A DNA stretch of 64,000 nucleotides from Salipaludibacillus sp047795645 (GTDB lineage Bacteria > Bacillota > Bacilli > Bacillales > Salisediminibacteriaceae), in contig NZ_CP181045.1 in NCBI RefSeq assembly GCF_047795645.1, forward strand, positions 4,340,001 to 4,404,000, written 5' to 3'. Both the position numbers and the translations under genes were made by a program. The stretch's first letter is position 1. Every line of letters starts with the position of its first letter. This document shows, piece after piece, positions 46,080 through 54,202 of the stretch. The notes beneath the pieces are model-generated. The model had not been told where the DNA came from. It searched no databases and was given only the letters and a program-made list of their open reading frames with translations.

Positions 46080-47066
46080 TTGGAAGCAAAATGTATTCGT
46101 TTTCATGAGTGTGGAAGTCTAGAGGATGTAATAAATGTTGAATATAGAGACATTCTACCACCGATGGATAGGGATATTCTAGTTCGAATGATAGCGCGTC
46201 CTATTAATCCTTCATATCTTATACCTGTGCGAGGTTCTTATTCGCATCGCATTGTTCTACCGACTGTTCCGGGTTACGAAGGAGTTGGTATTATAGAAGA
46301 TGTCGGTTCTTTAGTTTCTAGAGAACTAATAGGTAGGCGAGTTTTACCGTTAAGAGAGGAAGGAACATGGCAAGAATTTGTAAGAACATCTGCTGATTTT
46401 GCGATTGCTGTGCCAAATTGGATGATTATATTGCTACACAATTATATATTAATCCAATGACAGCTTGGATAACTTGTACCAAAGTATTACGGTTAGGACC
46501 TGATGATACTATAATAGTAAATGCAGGTGGGTCATCAATTGGAAGGATTTATTCTCAGTTATCTACTATTCTCGGTTTCCAACTAATTGCCGTGACTAGA
46601 AGCAATGGACATACGAAAGAATTACTTCGACTTGGTGCTTCAGAAGTCATTAATACAACTGAAAGTTCATTAAAAAAATCAATAATTGAACGAACAGAGC
46701 GTGTCGGTGCAACTTTTACAATCGATTCTATTGGCGAGAAAGATGGGAGAGCATTAGCTTTATGTGTTCGTCCAGAAGGAACTTTACTAACCATTGAACT
46801 TCTTTAAGGTATACCTGTAAATGGTCTAAGATTTCTAGTGAAACGAAAGTTAAGATTAAAATGTTTCACTTAAAGCATTGGAATCAACAAATCTCTGTGC
46901 AACTTGGCAAGAAACATTTATAAAATTGATGAAGTTAATTCATGAGAGCAAATTAAACTTAACGACACCAGATTCTTTTTATAACTTGGTTGATGTAAAA
47001 GAAGCGGTTCGTGTTGTGCAAGACTCTAGCAAAAATAAAGGGAAAGTCATGTTAACGCCTTGGTAA
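46080..47066 (+). pseudogene. MDR-family quinone oxidoreductase/zinc-type alcohol dehydrogenase, frameshifted
   Basis: Three pieces in different frames cover one MDR protein. The first (TTG 46080, SD AAAGGAG) has the GroES-like domain with VPGYEGVGIIEDVG. The second (from about 46418) continues DDYIATQLYINPMTAW and the cofactor motif NAGGSSIGR but hits TAA at 46805. The last (to 47066) has WQETFIKLMKLI and VKEAVRVVQDSSKNKGKVML. At least three disruptions occur: a frameshift near 46411-46418, the stop at 46805, and shifts between about 46860 and 46915. The gene is dead. Confidence 0.85.
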
Positions 47067-47102
47067 CCAATTATTTATGATGAATTTTGGGAGATATGTG
47101 AG

Positions 47103-47429
47103 ATGTCAATTATACAAGGGACCTTTGATAATATTAAAAGAAAAATAAAAACAAGACATTTATTTTTTGGTTGTGTTACTTATATTTTGCTACTAACGTT
47201 TTCATACTATATGTCTGTATTAACCCCAGGTCGTTCTATTCTGAAATCTATTATTTCATCCTTGGTTTCAATCATTATATTACATTATTCTTATAAATTG
47301 TGGAAAAGTAATTTAATGGATACAAATCCATCAAGACTAATGTGGATTGTTTCCATTGGAATGTTGTTAATCGGGATTGTCTTACCTCTGATAGTTGTGG
47401 TAATAGTTTTATTCATGATGATAATATAG
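47103..47429 (+). CDS. small membrane protein, unknown
   Basis: A 108-aa protein with three probable membrane helices (about residues 18-40, 45-62 and 80-106) and a basic N-terminus. GGGAG lies 10 nt upstream of ATG 47103. I do not recognise a family. Confidence 0.6.
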   Translation: MSIIQGTFDNIKRKIKTRHLFFGCVTYILLLTFSYYMSVLTPGRSILKSIISSLVSIIILHYSYKLWKSNLMDTNPSRLMWIVSIGMLLIGIVLPLIVVVIVLFMMII

Positions 47430-47559
47430 GTTTGCGTAAGCACCATTGGATAGTTAGAATCGGGAATGAATCTAATTGCAGATAGGGCGACATGAAACTT
47501 TTATGGTTATAATCCGTAGAAGAAAGCAATAATTTTATATATTTAATGAACTGGAAAAC

Positions 47560-47655
47560 TGTAGCTAGGGTTCCGCTATTTATAGGTCTGTGACCGAGGG
47601 CTACATCTTTTACAATAATGTAGAAGGCACCTATTGACATAAAAGGTCCGAGGGG
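47560..47655 (+). ncRNA. ykkC-class riboswitch, probably the nucleoside-diphosphate subtype (2c)
   Basis: GCTAGGGTTCCGC (47564-47576) is identical to the hallmark of ykkC RNAs, enclosed by P1 TGTAGC / GCTACA (47560-47565, 47600-47605), and is followed by GACCGAGGG. The second conserved domain appears as GAC-ATAAAAG-GTC-CGAGGGG (47636-47655), a covarying version of GGG-ATAAAAG-CCC-GGGAG. The gene downstream is a NUDIX hydrolase, the typical partner of subtype 2c, which senses ADP/CDP-type ligands. Class membership is read from the sequence; ligand subtype is inferred from context. Confidence 0.82.
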
Positions 47656-47707
47656 AAAAGTTCAGCGTATTTGTGATGCGCTGATTATTATTCTCTCGGG
47701 CCTTTTT
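47641..47707 (+). terminator. terminator overlapping the ykkC-class aptamer
   Basis: AAAAGGTCCGAGGG (47641-47654) pairs with CTCTCGGGCCTTTT (47693-47706), with an inner CAGCG/CGCTG hairpin and a T-run. The 5' arm is the 3' part of the aptamer, so ligand binding should prevent termination (ON switch). Confidence 0.85.
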
Positions 47708-47731
47708 AATTTTATAAGGGGGAGTTAGTAA

Positions 47732-48172
47732 ATGAAGAAAATTGATGAATTAAGAGCAGGTGTGGCAATGGTTATTTTGGATAAGGACAATCGTGTTTTA
47801 TTACAAAAAAGAGCTGATGTAAGTAGGTGGGGAATTCCATCGGGACATGTGGAAATAGGAGAAACAGTCACGGAAGCGGCGGTGAGAGAAGTAAAGGAGG
47901 AAACGAATTTAGATGTGAAGATTACAAAGCTGATTGGTGTTTATTCAGAACCTTCATCACAAGTATTTTCTTATCCGAATGGCAAAGTCGTACACTTTAT
48001 AACGACATGTTTTCTTGCAGAAGTGATCGGTGGAAAACTAAGATGTCATTCTTCTGAATCATTAGAAGTGAGCTTCTTTGAACATACGAAGTTACCGACA
48101 GATCTATTAAACATGCATCCATATTGGTTGAACGATGCTTTATCAGAATCTGAAAAGGCATTTATTCGATAA
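47732..48172 (+). CDS. NUDIX hydrolase
   Basis: A 146-aa NUDIX enzyme. The NUDIX box GHVEIGETVTEAAVREVKEET (Gx5Ex7REUxEE) is complete, though the residue usually Gly after EE is Asn. The N-terminal RAGVAMVILDKDNRVLLQKR is the usual first strand pair. AAGGGGGAG precedes the ATG. It hydrolyses a nucleoside diphosphate linked to another group; with a ykkC-type leader, a role in nucleotide clean-up is likely. Confidence 0.93.
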   Translation: MKKIDELRAGVAMVILDKDNRVLLQKRADVSRWGIPSGHVEIGETVTEAAVREVKEETNLDVKITKLIGVYSEPSSQVFSYPNGKVVHFITTCFLAEVIGGKLRCHSSESLEVSFFEHTKLPTDLLNMHPYWLNDALSESEKAFIR

Positions 48173-48329
48173 GGATGTGGATAGTTTAGACGAAATGAGT
48201 TTAGGTCAAACAATGACTGTGGTACGGTATAATTACTTTAATTATTCGATCGAATTGACTGGATTAAATGTTAATAAATGGAATGTTGTAATATATAAAT
48301 CTTACTAAATATGTGGAAGGAAGAATTCT

Positions 48330-48452
48330 ATGAGAAAAAGTAAAAAGAGTAGAGACAAAGGTGACCAGTTCATTACTATGTTAGATTTGACAATGGATAT
48401 AATAGTATTTTTTCCGAGGTTAATCATAAGTTTTATTCGATCGATTTTTTGA
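48330..48452 (+). CDS. 40-aa putative membrane peptide
   Basis: ATG 48330 with AAGGAAG upstream encodes a basic N-terminal tail (MRKSKKSRDKGD) and one hydrophobic segment (about residues 18-38) ending in FIRSIF. It is too short for family recognition. The rest of 48173-48534 holds only the hairpin described next. Confidence 0.5.
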   Translation: MRKSKKSRDKGDQFITMLDLTMDIIVFFPRLIISFIRSIF

Positions 48453-48484
48453 AGGAGAATTTTTATCGTTTTAACACGACTGGA

Positions 48485-48512
48485 AATACCCGCCAAAATC
48501 ATGGCGGGTATT
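48485..48512 (-). terminator. terminator between the 40-aa ORF and the CoA-disulfide reductase gene
   Basis: AATACCCGCCA / TGGCGGGTATT perfect 11-bp stem. On the minus strand it is followed by TTTCC and lies just after the leftward oxidoreductase gene. Confidence 0.75.
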
Positions 48513-48534
48513 CGTGCTTTATCATGATTTGTTG

Positions 48535-50478
48535 TTAATTGACTTCAGCAGAAACTCCTTTAGCTATAATCGCTTCAATCTTATCTTTGCTTTCAACTCG
48601 ATCAACTAAAGTGTTCCCGTTACTTTGACACCATGCTTCGATGTCGCGAGTAAAACCAGGATCTGTTACTGATATCTTGACGATTTGCCCATTCTCTAAA
48701 TTTTTCATTGCTTTGTTTAAGTTCATAATCGGGCCAGGACAAGAGAGTCCAGTTGCATCAATTGTTACGTCTATATTATGACTTAAACTCTCACTTTTCT
48801 CTCGTTTTAAATCATCCTGATAGGAATCGGAACAAACGTTTTTCACACAAGAATATGTTTTGTATCCTCCGCTTAAATTAATTGGCTTGAATCCGTTTTG
48901 TTCGAGAATTCGCGTTGCCAAATAACCTCGCAAACCAACTTGACATGTAACATAAATAGGCTGTTTCGATGGTAGTTCACCCAACCTATCACGTAATGTG
49001 CCTAGTGGAATATTGACCGATCCAGGTATAGAGCCCATCTCCACTTCCATCGGATCTCGTACATCGACAAGGCAACCTCCATCGGAAATAATGTCATCAA
49101 TTTTATCGAAGTGCACGATTGCCAATTCTCCGTCAGCTACGTTTGATGCGACATATCCGAGCATATTAACTGGATCTTTCGCCGAAGAATACGGTGGTGC
49201 ATACGCTAATTCCAACTCTGGCAAGTCGTATACAGTCAATCCGCCTTTGATGGCAGTCGCAATCACGTCGATTCGCTTATCAACTCCATTAATACCTACG
49301 CCTTGAGCTCCGTAAATCGCACCGTTTTCAGGGTTGAAAGTGAGTTTCAATGACACGGGGAAACCTCCAGGGTAATAACCAGCATTTGATGCAGGATGGA
49401 CGTGAATCGCTTGATATGGAACGCCTAATTTTTTTAACGTTTTCTCGTTATTACCGGTGGCCGCAACAGTTAAGTCAAATACTTTTGCGATGGCGGTACC
49501 TAATGTGCCTTTGTATTTAATATTTTTACCATAAATATTATCGGCGACAATTCTACCTTGACGATTTGCAGGCCATGCGAGCGGAACCATCGTTGGCGTT
49601 TGCTGATTGTAATCCTTGACTTCAATCGCATCTCCAATCGCGTAAATGTTAGGGTCCGAAGTTCGCAATGTCTCGTCGACGATTATGCCACCACGTTCAC
49701 CGACTGGCAAGTTAGCAGAAACAGCTAATTCATTTTGAGGGCGAACACCGATAGATAAAATCGTCATGTCACTCTCTAATTCTTGACCGCTTTTCAAAAC
49801 TATTTTTTTACCGTTTTCAGCAAAAGATTTTACGCCATCATTCAAAATTAATCTCGCTTTGCTGCGAAGGTGGTCGTGAACGATGGAAGCCATTTCGTAG
49901 TCAATTGGTGCCATGACTTGATCAGCCATTTCCACAATTGTAACGTCAATTCCACGTTCATGAAGATTCTCGGCCATTTCTAAACCAATGAATCCTCCAC
50001 CAACAATAACTGCTTTCTTTGGCATTTGGTCGTCTACCCATGTTTTGATTTTATCTGTATCTGGAATGTTTCTTAATGTAAACACATTGCTCGTATCATC
50101 CAATCCTGGAATAGGAGGAACGATTGGTCTTGCACCGGGAGATAGAACCAACTCGTCATACGATTCTGTGTATTCTTCCCCTGTAGTAACTTTTTGCACT
50201 GTGGCGGTTTTTTCTTCTCGATTAATTGAAGTAACCTTCGTTAAATTGCGAATATCGAGATTGAATTTATGCGACATTCCTTCGGCCGTTTGTACGAGTA
50301 GTTTATTTCTATCTTGGATCGTTCCACCGATATAATATGGTAGCCCACAATTGGCGAATGAAATATGCTCTCCTTTTTCAAAAACAATGATATGAGAATT
50401 TTCATCGATTCGTCGAAGTCTGGCTGCAGCAGTAGCGCCCCCGGCAACTCCACCAACGATAATAATTTTTTTAGACAT
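48535..50478 (-). CDS. CoA-disulfide reductase - rhodanese - TusA fusion
   Basis: A 647-aa protein. The FAD/NAD(P)H disulfide reductase part (1-450) opens IIIVGGVAGGATAAARLRR and has the single redox Cys44 in FANCGLPYYIGG, as in CoA-disulfide/persulfide reductases. A rhodanese domain (about 460-555) has its Cys in YVTCQVGLRGY. The C-terminal TusA-type domain (about 573-645) has the GLSCPGP motif. Together they suggest reduction and transfer of persulfide sulfur. SD AGGAGG precedes ATG 50478. It is monocistronic in this window. Confidence 0.93.
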   Translation of the reverse strand: MSKKIIIVGGVAGGATAAARLRRIDENSHIIVFEKGEHISFANCGLPYYIGGTIQDRNKLLVQTAEGMSHKFNLDIRNLTKVTSINREEKTATVQKVTTGEEYTESYDELVLSPGARPIVPPIPGLDDTSNVFTLRNIPDTDKIKTWVDDQMPKKAVIVGGGFIGLEMAENLHERGIDVTIVEMADQVMAPIDYEMASIVHDHLRSKARLILNDGVKSFAENGKKIVLKSGQELESDMTILSIGVRPQNELAVSANLPVGERGGIIVDETLRTSDPNIYAIGDAIEVKDYNQQTPTMVPLAWPANRQGRIVADNIYGKNIKYKGTLGTAIAKVFDLTVAATGNNEKTLKKLGVPYQAIHVHPASNAGYYPGGFPVSLKLTFNPENGAIYGAQGVGINGVDKRIDVIATAIKGGLTVYDLPELELAYAPPYSSAKDPVNMLGYVASNVADGELAIVHFDKIDDIISDGGCLVDVRDPMEVEMGSIPGSVNIPLGTLRDRLGELPSKQPIYVTCQVGLRGYLATRILEQNGFKPINLSGGYKTYSCVKNVCSDSYQDDLKREKSESLSHNIDVTIDATGLSCPGPIMNLNKAMKNLENGQIVKISVTDPGFTRDIEAWCQSNGNTLVDRVESKDKIEAIIAKGVSAEVN

Positions 50479-50673
50479 AATAAATAACCTCCTAATGAAT
50501 ATTTGTTTAATCGTTTAATATTGAATAAATACCTATATGGGTATATTAACCTTGATTGACCACTATGTAAATATATTTAAATGATAACTTGTGACTATCC
50601 CGTGAAAGTTCATACAAATGAAATTTCGATGAATATAAAAAAAGAGGCCTTCACTGTGAAGGTCTCTAGCAAG

Positions 50674-50982
50674 TTATTTATTCTGTTTTTGTACGTATTT
50701 TTTATATTTTGATAGAACCTTAGAGTCATAAGTAGGATGATTATCTTGAACGAATGGTTCGAATTTAGCACCGTACGTGTCGATAAGTTTCTTTGTCGCG
50801 AAAGGTTTCAAGAATAGTTTATTCAAATAGTACTCCCATTCTTCCAAGTCACCACTGAGATTGTCACCTCTTTGATAGCGGTGTGCCAACTCCTCTAATT
50901 GAACACGAACAAGCCCGATATTTATAAAATAGATCGCAAGTAAAGCGATCACAACGACAACGATAATAATAAAAGGCAACAT
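50674..50982 (-). CDS. small membrane-anchored protein, unknown
   Basis: A 102-aa protein with one N-terminal membrane helix (about residues 2-24) and a basic cytoplasmic or extracellular domain rich in Tyr/Lys. ATG 50982 follows AAGGAGG by 7 nt, better than the upstream ATG 51048. No family recognised. Confidence 0.65.
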   Translation of the reverse strand: MLPFIIIVVVVIALLAIYFINIGLVRVQLEELAHRYQRGDNLSGDLEEWEYYLNKLFLKPFATKKLIDTYGAKFEPFVQDNHPTYDSKVLSKYKKYVQKQNK

Positions 50983-51135
50983 TGGATTTCCTCCTTCCTG
51001 CTCATCACTATGCAGGTCGAACCTCTGAAAATCATAACATGAATTCATGATTTTTGTCGCGAAAAAAGAAATTGGGGGAAATCTTGAAATTTCAACTATG
51101 CCCAGGTAGTCTAATAGAAAGAAGGAGGCGATTGA

Positions 51136-51807
51136 ATGAGTAGTTTAACAAAGATGACAGTATTTGGATTTATCGTATGCATTGTCATTGGAGTAGGATT
51201 ATCCTTTGTAATAGGAAAAGGTGAACAAACCTATCAATCATTAGAAGAAGGAGATATTGGGTATTTAGTTCATCAAGATGAAATGGGATCAAGTCCGTTT
51301 GACCGTGCATTTGACACCACTTTCAAGATACGAGTGCAAGTGACTGCTCCTGAAAAAATTAAGAATATCACTTCTTTTATTAATATATATGAGTATGGTG
51401 AACATATCGCGGAATACCGACTCGGTGGTATGCATTATGATGACGAGTTTTCATTTTATAGTGGTGCTATTGACTTTGCGCTGGGAGGTATGAGGAATAC
51501 TGATGAAGATGAAGAAGGTTATTATTGGACGCATGTCATCCAAGCAGAAGAAGGAAGTTTAAGAAGTACAATGGATATGTTAGATGAAGGAGAATTAAAA
51601 GGGTACGTAGAGATGAAGGATGGCCCAGTGAACGATGGAGAATTAGTTATGAATGGTGTTGGTGTGATTGAAGGACCAAATGCAATGCAATCTTTTTCCG
51701 GTGATCGAGATGAGTTTTATCAATGGGCCGAAAATTACGAGAGAGTGTTTGCGTATGAAATACTTTTTTCTTCTGAGGAAATAGATATTGAACCAGGCGA
51801 AAAATGA
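51136..51807 (+). CDS. membrane-anchored acidic protein, unknown
   Basis: A 223-aa protein with an N-terminal membrane anchor (about residues 8-28) and an acidic extracellular domain (pI low by composition: many Glu/Asp). The conserved-looking stretch YGEHIAEYRLGGMHYDDE lies in the middle. GAAGGAGG precedes the ATG. I do not recognise the family. Confidence 0.65.
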   Translation: MSSLTKMTVFGFIVCIVIGVGLSFVIGKGEQTYQSLEEGDIGYLVHQDEMGSSPFDRAFDTTFKIRVQVTAPEKIKNITSFINIYEYGEHIAEYRLGGMHYDDEFSFYSGAIDFALGGMRNTDEDEEGYYWTHVIQAEEGSLRSTMDMLDEGELKGYVEMKDGPVNDGELVMNGVGVIEGPNAMQSFSGDRDEFYQWAENYERVFAYEILFSSEEIDIEPGEK

Positions 51808-51872
51808 ACTGGTGAAAGAAACGTATTGGTATTACATCGGATGGCCATGATAAAAATGCACAATGGAAATGA

Positions 51873-51908
51873 AACGAAGAACCGTCATATTTATGACGGT
51901 TCTTCGTT
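51873..51908 (+). terminator. bidirectional terminator hairpin
   Basis: A 16-bp perfect stem (51873-51888 with 51893-51908) between the converging genes at 51.1 kb and csbD. No strong U-tract is present on either strand. Confidence 0.75.
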
Positions 51909-51919
51909 ATCTGTAATAC

Positions 51920-52120
51920 TTATTTCTCTTGCTCTTCCCAACTATCCACTTCTTTTTCAGCCTCTTCTTTGGACTTGCCGTATCTTTCTTGGAGCTTACC
52001 TACTAACTTATCTTTGTCTCCATCGACGTGTTTTAAATCGTCATCGGTTAATTTTGCCCATTTCTTTTTCGTTTCTCCTGTTAGCTGTTTCCATTTGCCT
52101 TTTAATTGATCTTGATTCAT
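51920..52120 (-). CDS. csbD: CsbD-family stress protein
   Basis: A 66-aa hydrophilic protein. It starts MNQDQLKGKWKQLTGETKKKW and contains LTDDDLKHVDGDKDKLVGKLQ, the diagnostic CsbD pattern. In B. subtilis csbD belongs to the sigma B general stress regulon. GGAGAG precedes the ATG. Confidence 0.95.
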   Translation of the reverse strand: MNQDQLKGKWKQLTGETKKKWAKLTDDDLKHVDGDKDKLVGKLQERYGKSKEEAEKEVDSWEEQEK

Positions 52121-52228
52121 TATATATCTCTCCTTTTAGAGTTTTTAATTGTTCTTATATAATAACTGTTCCACATTATTTATCCGCTAAAACATAAATG
52201 AGCGAATATGGTAAAATAGTTGGACTGT

Positions 52229-52406
52229 GTTTTGCTGAAACGTTGTCGTTCTATGCACTAAAATAGTGGGTTATGATGAAATTGCCGCTGTATGCACAAA
52301 TTCAGTGTTTTATGCTGAAACATCGTCGTCCTATGCACAAAATTTGTGGGTTATGCTGAAATTATAGGTGTCTATGCACAAATTCCATCCACCTATGCTG
52401 AGATTA
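52229..52406 (+). repeat. degenerate tandem repeat, ~40-bp period (block A)
   Basis: GCTGAAA-type motifs recur at 52234, 52275, 52314, 52355 and 52397 (spacing 39-42 bp), each followed by a TATGCACAAA-type motif about 20 bp later. Units alternate in sequence. A related block lies at 56379-56474. The block occupies much of the gap between csbD and the ECF sigma gene. It codes for nothing apparent. Confidence 0.8.
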
Positions 52407-52502
52407 GAATAATTATCATGTCCTTCCCCCCTTCAACGCAACAAAATAGTTTCAACTTTTCCTTTCAGGGAAATAGGTACTGTTATCTTTTTTTATATAA
52501 AA

Positions 52503-52530
52503 TGATCCAAAACGTTCGCTCCTTCGTTAT
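52503..52530 (+). promoter_or_regulatory. candidate ECF sigma promoter, sigma/anti-sigma operon
   Basis: TGATCC (52503-52508), 16 bp, CGTTAT (52525-52530). The identical hexamers with identical spacing occur upstream of the surface-protein gene, which suggests that the sigma factor drives its own operon and that one. Confidence 0.72.
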
Positions 52531-52567
52531 GATTAGTAAGGAGACTACCTAGAATGAGGAGATAAAG

Positions 52568-53128
52568 ATGGGAAAACTTGATGATCTTCAGCTTTATGAG
52601 CGCGTTCAAGAAAAAGATAAGTCCGCGCTGGAAGCTCTTTACGACAAATATGAGCGTCTTCTTTATTCATTTTCGTATAAAATGGTGAAGGATCCTGAAG
52701 TAGCAGAAGAGATTGTTCAAGAAGTGATGATCAAGCTATGGAAGGGAACAGGAACTTATTCACCTAAATATGGGAAGTTTTCATCGTGGCTATTAACGGT
52801 CACAAGGCATACCTCAATTGATTATTTGCGGAAACAACAGAAAGTCAGCACAGAAGAAGTGCACACGGAAGTGGAACTTCACGACAATCAACCTCCATTA
52901 GAACAAATGGTAGAATGGAAACAACAAGGTGAGCGACTGCGTGAAGCCATGACAACATTAAAAAAGGATCAACAGGTGATCATAGAGTTATTTTACTTTA
53001 AAGGCTTTTCACAAAGGAAAATATCCGAAAAAGTGGATATACCTCTTGGTACGGTAAAAGGGCGTATTCGCTTAGCGTTAAAACATTTAAAGGCTGAATT
53101 ATATGAGGAGAGGGGGGATTTACAATGA
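52568..53128 (+). CDS. ECF RNA polymerase sigma factor
   Basis: A 186-aa sigma-70 family factor of the ECF group. Region 2 (about 10-80) includes ALYDKYERLLYSFSYKMV and DPEVAEEIVQEVMIKLW. Region 4 (about 125-180) includes FYFKGFSQRKISEKVDIPLGTVKGRIR, with a helix-turn-helix. GAGGAG lies 7 nt before the ATG. It overlaps the anti-sigma gene by 4 nt. Confidence 0.95.
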   Translation: MGKLDDLQLYERVQEKDKSALEALYDKYERLLYSFSYKMVKDPEVAEEIVQEVMIKLWKGTGTYSPKYGKFSSWLLTVTRHTSIDYLRKQQKVSTEEVHTEVELHDNQPPLEQMVEWKQQGERLREAMTTLKKDQQVIIELFYFKGFSQRKISEKVDIPLGTVKGRIRLALKHLKAELYEERGDLQ

Positions 53129-53958
53129 CAAAGCGCAAATGCGATCAAATCATTGATTACTTCAATGATCAGTTATCTAATGAAGAAGCAAAAACATTCG
53201 AAGAGCATGTGCAAAGTTGTGAATCCTGTCAGGAGGAGTTAGATGAATTGCGAGAATTAACTGACGACCTTCCTTTTATATCAGAGCCTGTGGAACCTCC
53301 CAATGGTATGAAAGAAAGAGTATTGTCGAACGTTTTTGCAGATGAAAAAGAAAACGAAACATTAGAGACGATACGAATGACACCGTCTAACAAAAAAGAT
53401 GATGAGATTGTTGTCAATCGACGAAAAGGAATCTCACCATTTGTTTCTGGATCTATTGCAGCAGCTTTGTTACTTTCACTAATTGGTAACGGATATCTTT
53501 GGAATGAGCAACAAAACTTGAGTCAAAATAAGCAAGAGTTAATGATGGAACGAGATATGATTGAGTCTGATTACTTTGCTTTGTTGGAAGAAGCGGAGGA
53601 GGAATCTGGTGGGGTATCAGATGTATTGTTGACCTCTAATCTCTCTGCAACAGAAGACGAAGGTGCTCAAGGCGAAGGGGTAGCAACGATCATTGCTGAA
53701 AACGGAAATGTAGATCTAGTTATCCAAGTAGAAGATATGCCAGGAGTAACTGGAACGGAAGTATTCCAAGCTTGGATCATAGAAGGTGAAACTCCTCATC
53801 CGGCAGGAAACTTTAATATAGACGAGAATGGCAATGGTGCAGTGACATTTAGAATTAGTGATATGGAAGATTTCCAAATTGACCAAATTGCGATTACGTT
53901 AGAACCACAACCCGCTAATGAACAGCCAGAAGGGCAAGTTGTTTTAGCTTCTCAATAA
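53125..53958 (+). CDS. transmembrane anti-sigma factor (zinc-finger and RskA-like domains)
   Basis: A 277-aa protein. The N-terminal zinc-binding anti-sigma domain has the H-x3-CxxC motif in EEHVQSCESCQEEL. One membrane helix (about residues 109-128) is followed by an extracellular Glu-rich coiled stretch and a C-terminal anti-sigma-K (RskA-like) domain, TGTEVFQAWIIEG..PAGNFNIDENG. It would hold the ECF factor at the membrane until a signal arrives. Overlap with the sigma gene (ATGA) supports stoichiometric synthesis. Confidence 0.92.
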   Translation: MTKRKCDQIIDYFNDQLSNEEAKTFEEHVQSCESCQEELDELRELTDDLPFISEPVEPPNGMKERVLSNVFADEKENETLETIRMTPSNKKDDEIVVNRRKGISPFVSGSIAAALLLSLIGNGYLWNEQQNLSQNKQELMMERDMIESDYFALLEEAEEESGGVSDVLLTSNLSATEDEGAQGEGVATIIAENGNVDLVIQVEDMPGVTGTEVFQAWIIEGETPHPAGNFNIDENGNGAVTFRISDMEDFQIDQIAITLEPQPANEQPEGQVVLASQ

Positions 53959-53963
53959 AATCG

Positions 53964-54005
53964 ATACCGACGATAAAGTCAATTGACTTTATCGTCGGTA
54001 TTTTA
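53964..54005 (+). terminator. terminator after the anti-sigma gene
   Basis: A 17-bp perfect stem (53964-53980 with 53985-54001), loop AATT, then TTTTATTTT. Confidence 0.95.
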
Positions 54006-54128
54006 TTTTGGATAGAAGAAAGTTCATGACAGACTCTAAATTTTTAAAAAATTTTTTCTGTTTTAGCCTTTCATGACAACGTTCGTCCACTATTTAAATT
54101 TTTTTTTAGAAAAAGTTGATCCAAAAAG

Positions 54129-54156
54129 TGATCCATTTTCGTCTGCCTCTCGTTAT
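54129..54156 (+). promoter_or_regulatory. candidate ECF sigma promoter, surface-protein/sortase operon
   Basis: TGATCC (54129-54134), 16 bp, CGTTAT (54151-54156), matching the element in front of the sigma gene. An extra TGATCC lies 12 bp upstream (54117-54122). Confidence 0.72.
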
Positions 54157-54202
54157 CTTGGGTAAGAACAAAAAACAAACCAAACAAGGAGAGTGTTTTA
54201 AG

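Noticed and set aside
52229..52406. CRISPR array
   Set aside because: The periodic block has degenerate repeats, no conserved 25-37-bp repeat with unique spacers, and no cas genes in the window.
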